The notes below the pieces were generated by a model that was not told the DNA's origin, ran no database searches, and saw nothing but the letters and a program-made list of their open reading frames with translations. Shown one piece after another: positions 7,401 to 7,991 of a stretch of DNA of 7,991 nucleotides. The translations under genes and the position numbers were made by a program. The stretch spans positions 4,736 to 12,726 of the forward strand of contig CAJTYN010000083.1 of the NCBI GenBank assembly GCA_910584115.1. Direction: 5' to 3'. The DNA is from an uncultured Lachnospiraceae bacterium. Its GTDB lineage: Bacteria > Bacillota > Clostridia > Lachnospirales > Lachnospiraceae. How positions within the stretch are numbered: the stretch's first letter is position 1; each line of letters opens with the position of its first letter.

Positions 7401-7722
7401 CGTCCCCGGGCGATCCGGAGACCTCATCTGCGGTCTCCTGGTCATCCCCGACGATCCCCTCTGGGATCTCTGGCTCCCCGGATGACCCGATCTTTTCGAG
7501 ATCTTCGTTTGGATCCTCACCGAATCCTGGATCAGTACTTTCCTGCGGCAGATCTTTCTGGAACGCATCTGCCGACACCGGATCTTCCAGCCCATTCCCG
7601 GACACAGCGGCCGCAACCTGCGCTTGTGGCATGTGAGCGGCTGAAGCCGCAGCCGGGGACGCTGATGTGAACGCCAGCAGGACCGCCAGCAGGAGAGCGA
7701 CCGCTTGTTTTCTTACTCCCAT
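4456..7722 (-). CDS. Large secreted multidomain CHAP protein (putative peptidoglycan hydrolase) with Big_2 repeats
   Basis: This 1088-residue protein starts with a Sec signal peptide (MGVRK, hydrophobic core AVALLLAVLLAFT, likely cleavage after ASA at 28). Residues about 44-155 form an acidic, Gly/Pro-rich linker (36 Asp/Glu, three Lys). The CHAP domain covers about 198-344, with likely nucleophile C234 in YAWCHAFVSWC, H296 in YDHVGIV, and IEGN (311-314) as third site. CHAP enzymes cut peptidoglycan amide bonds. Then follow a GCLDxVTGG...GWAFD domain (352-456) common in Firmicute exoproteins, a GBS_Bsp-like domain (about 465-560), a ricin-like beta-trefoil (about 572-704), two Big_2 domains (about 707-789 and 793-875), and a Lys/Arg-rich C-terminus (880-1088) with propeller-like repeats. 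No LPXTG, SLH or choline-binding anchor is seen. AGGGGG lies nine bases before the ATG. Domain names are by recognition of sequence patterns; hydrolase activity is inferred from the residues. The substrate is unknown, and it could act on the cell's own wall or on other bacteria. Confidence 0.88.
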   Translation of the reverse strand: MGVRKQAVALLLAVLLAFTSASPAAASAAHMPQAQVAAAVSGNGLEDPVSADAFQKDLPQESTDPGFGEDPNEDLEKIGSSGEPEIPEGIVGDDQETADEVSGSPGDGEGILEGAAESAEDTEVLEEEAKGAAEESGGLPEHPEGTEVPDVDAAGYTGAVDIQDIQDQEKLDKALADGLVELVPNEDEDGYQRAGAAGENIIDVASREVGVSGRPNKYTYWLGAISGTYSYAWCHAFVSWCGAQTGNGQVPRSASCFYGAQEFKARGKWKNRISGYVPKAGDIIYFDWNANGGYDHVGIVHYVSGGRVHTIEGNAGDAVRYDGGRAGGYALTDSQIIGYGTPDYRPVPQTRGCLDTVTGGASSVHAAGWAFDEKDPAQALDVHVYVGGPAGSGAPGYAVRADKTRADVGAAYPGMGSKHGFDADIIVSRTGSQPVYVYAISTGADDINPLIGTGTVNIQKDAQKPVIRNIEVKDISVEGYTVTCQVTDNVGIKKVSFPSWHESKSGEQAVWFEGTVKDGTAQCFIPVEELGGQSGKYTTHIYAYDKAGNHTAAAVRSVTIDHTSLRQYNAKNISTDFIARIENAGSGLALTGLADAQTVAGREDTGAAEQIWRFTREADQSYIIQLSVNGAYLTADPSQGTVRALLQEDLEAATRWRVLQAGEDSYYLDPENDDSRVLTQGAGDTPVSLQTFDTSEGQQFKIQKLSTNIKSLTLKKESLTFTEERQTGKLTVSIRPKSAADERICWASSQEKVATVDKNGLVTAIGNGTANITAATEDGSITAVCAVTVKIRPTGVSLSKKSIKFESKGATKKLQATVSPKNAKDRSVTWKSSNKKVAAVDQSGLVRAVSNGTATITAETVDGKRMAACDATVQIPKVGAGGTVRNGSYTYSADHIKTPTEERTVIYRQKKGGKKEKLAQISAKAYIKLLYDKKLYYEKTTPKGRRDLYALDTRTLKKGKVRADSVIVGNRGRRFLVRPYAAKAKPQACYLLNVATGREVLISKKCLAASLTASKVYYVEAVSGKTAKGWKAQAYSCSYSAKKLRSLTGKIAMTACDKVTSKAIVYKSGASWYSYTYAAKKSQKVKAP

Positions 7723-7760
7723 ATATCTATACCCCCTGTTTTTAATATCTCTTGTTCTCT

Positions 7761-7789
7761 ATTCTAACTTATTTTTAACTCTTTTGCAA
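7761..7789 (-). promoter_or_regulatory. Promoter of the CHAP protein gene (proximal)
   Basis: On the minus strand TTGCAA (7784-7789), a 17-base spacer and TAGAAT (7761-7766) form a good sigma-A match. Transcription would start near 7754, leaving a leader of about 30 bases that includes the AGGGGG ribosome binding site at 7732-7737. Confidence 0.55.
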
Positions 7790-7821
7790 CACTTTCAGGT
7801 TGTTTATTACAAATATATTAA

Positions 7822-7850
7822 ATTTAAAAAAGGGCTTTTCTTTTTGTCAA
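7822..7850 (-). promoter_or_regulatory. Second, distal candidate promoter for the CHAP protein gene
   Basis: A perfect TTGACA (7845-7850, minus strand) is followed after 17 bases by TTAAAT (7822-7827, four of six consensus bases). Its -35 hexamer lies within the spacer of the opposing tRNA promoter, so the two could not easily be occupied by RNA polymerase at once. The -10 is weak, so this site is less certain than the proximal one. Confidence 0.35.
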
Positions 7851-7854
7851 AATG

Positions 7855-7863
7855 TGTTATAAT
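7855..7863 (+). promoter_or_regulatory. Extended -10 promoter of the tRNA-Pro gene
   Basis: TGT followed by a perfect TATAAT (7858-7863) forms an extended -10, ending ten bases before the tRNA. No good -35 hexamer sits 16-18 bases upstream (CTTTTC region), which fits promoters that rely on the TGn element. The expected start near 7870 leaves only a few bases of leader before the mature tRNA. Confidence 0.65.
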
Positions 7864-7873
7864 GAGTTTTGTT

Positions 7874-7947
7874 CGGGGCATGGCTCAGTTTGGTAGAGCG
7901 CACGGTTCGGGACCGTGAGGTCGCAAGTTCGAATCTTGTTGCCCCGA
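7874..7947 (+). tRNA. tRNA-Pro, anticodon CGG
   Basis: A full cloverleaf of 74 bases can be drawn. The acceptor stem CGGGGCA pairs with TGCCCCG (7940-7946), with discriminator A at 7947. The D stem is GCTC/GAGC. The anticodon stem CACGG/CCGTG encloses the loop TTCGGGA, giving anticodon CGG with G37, as in proline tRNAs reading CCG codons. The T stem is GCAAG/CTTGT (one G-T pair) around TTCGAAT. The 3' CCA is not encoded and must be added after transcription. The gene has its own promoter and terminator, so it is transcribed alone, divergently from the CHAP protein gene. Confidence 0.97.
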
Positions 7948-7954
7948 TATTGAG

Positions 7955-7991
7955 ACAGCAGCTGCAGTTTATCTGATGGCTGCTGTTTTTT
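7955..7991 (+). terminator. Intrinsic terminator after tRNA-Pro
   Basis: ACAGCAGC (7955-7962) pairs perfectly with GCTGCTGT (7979-7986), and an inner CAG/CTG pairing can extend the hairpin around a TTTAT loop. A run of at least six T follows (7986-7991) and reaches the window edge. The eight-base gap from the tRNA end is typical for a single tRNA transcript. Confidence 0.88.

Noticed and set aside
1..7722. CHAP protein as the FtsEX-activated hydrolase (PcsB-like) of this ftsE
   Set aside because: PcsB-type partners have an N-terminal coiled coil before CHAP. This protein has an acidic Gly/Pro-rich linker instead, and the two genes are separated by three others, so a direct link is not supported.
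7874..7991. tRNA-Pro as an attachment site of an integrated element
   Set aside because: No integrase, no repeated copy of the tRNA 3' end in the window and no mobile genes. The tRNA is followed at once by its own terminator.

Overview
The window looks like chromosomal DNA from a Gram-positive Clostridia, most likely a Lachnospiraceae-type gut Firmicute. The reasons are GC-rich coding sequence separated by AT-rich intergenic spacers, strong AGGAGG-like ribosome binding sites, sigma-A style promoters, a tRNA gene that does not encode CCA, and a large secreted CHAP protein whose accessory domains are typical of that family. The genus cannot be fixed from this sequence alone.

All five protein genes lie on the minus strand, so transcription runs from high to low coordinates. 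At the right end, on the plus strand, is a tRNA-Pro(CGG) gene (7874-7947) with its own extended -10 promoter and an intrinsic terminator that reaches the window edge. Divergent from it is a 1088-residue secreted protein (4456-7722). It has a signal peptide, a very acidic linker, a CHAP amidase/endopeptidase domain, a GCLDxVTGG-type beta domain, a GBS_Bsp-like domain, a ricin-like trefoil, two Big_2 Ig-like domains and a basic C-terminal domain with propeller-like repeats. Next come a MoxR/NorQ-type AAA+ ATPase (3467-4384) and a NorD/CobT-type VWA protein (1705-3480). They overlap by 14 bases and have a good candidate promoter just upstream of the ATPase. After a 162-base AT-rich spacer comes a PucR/CdaR-type regulator (454-1542), and at the left edge the first 95 codons of ftsE (1-287), whose ftsX partner would lie outside the window.

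The AAA+/VWA pair is the part least explained by known biology. By family analogy (NorQ/NorD, CbbQ/CbbO, RavA/ViaA) it should be a cytoplasmic ATP-driven remodelling chaperone with a metal-binding MIDAS adaptor. None of the usual clients (nitric oxide reductase, Rubisco, gas vesicle or chelatase subunits) is present, and the ATPase has Asn in place of the Mg-coordinating Ser/Thr of Walker A. Its only close co-directional neighbours are an envelope-acting CHAP protein upstream and a regulator plus the cell-division gene ftsE downstream. That makes a role connected with the envelope or a regulator a reasonable but unproven guess. No mobile element, integrase, CRISPR array or other RNA gene was seen. 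No gene-free stretch is longer than about 170 bases.
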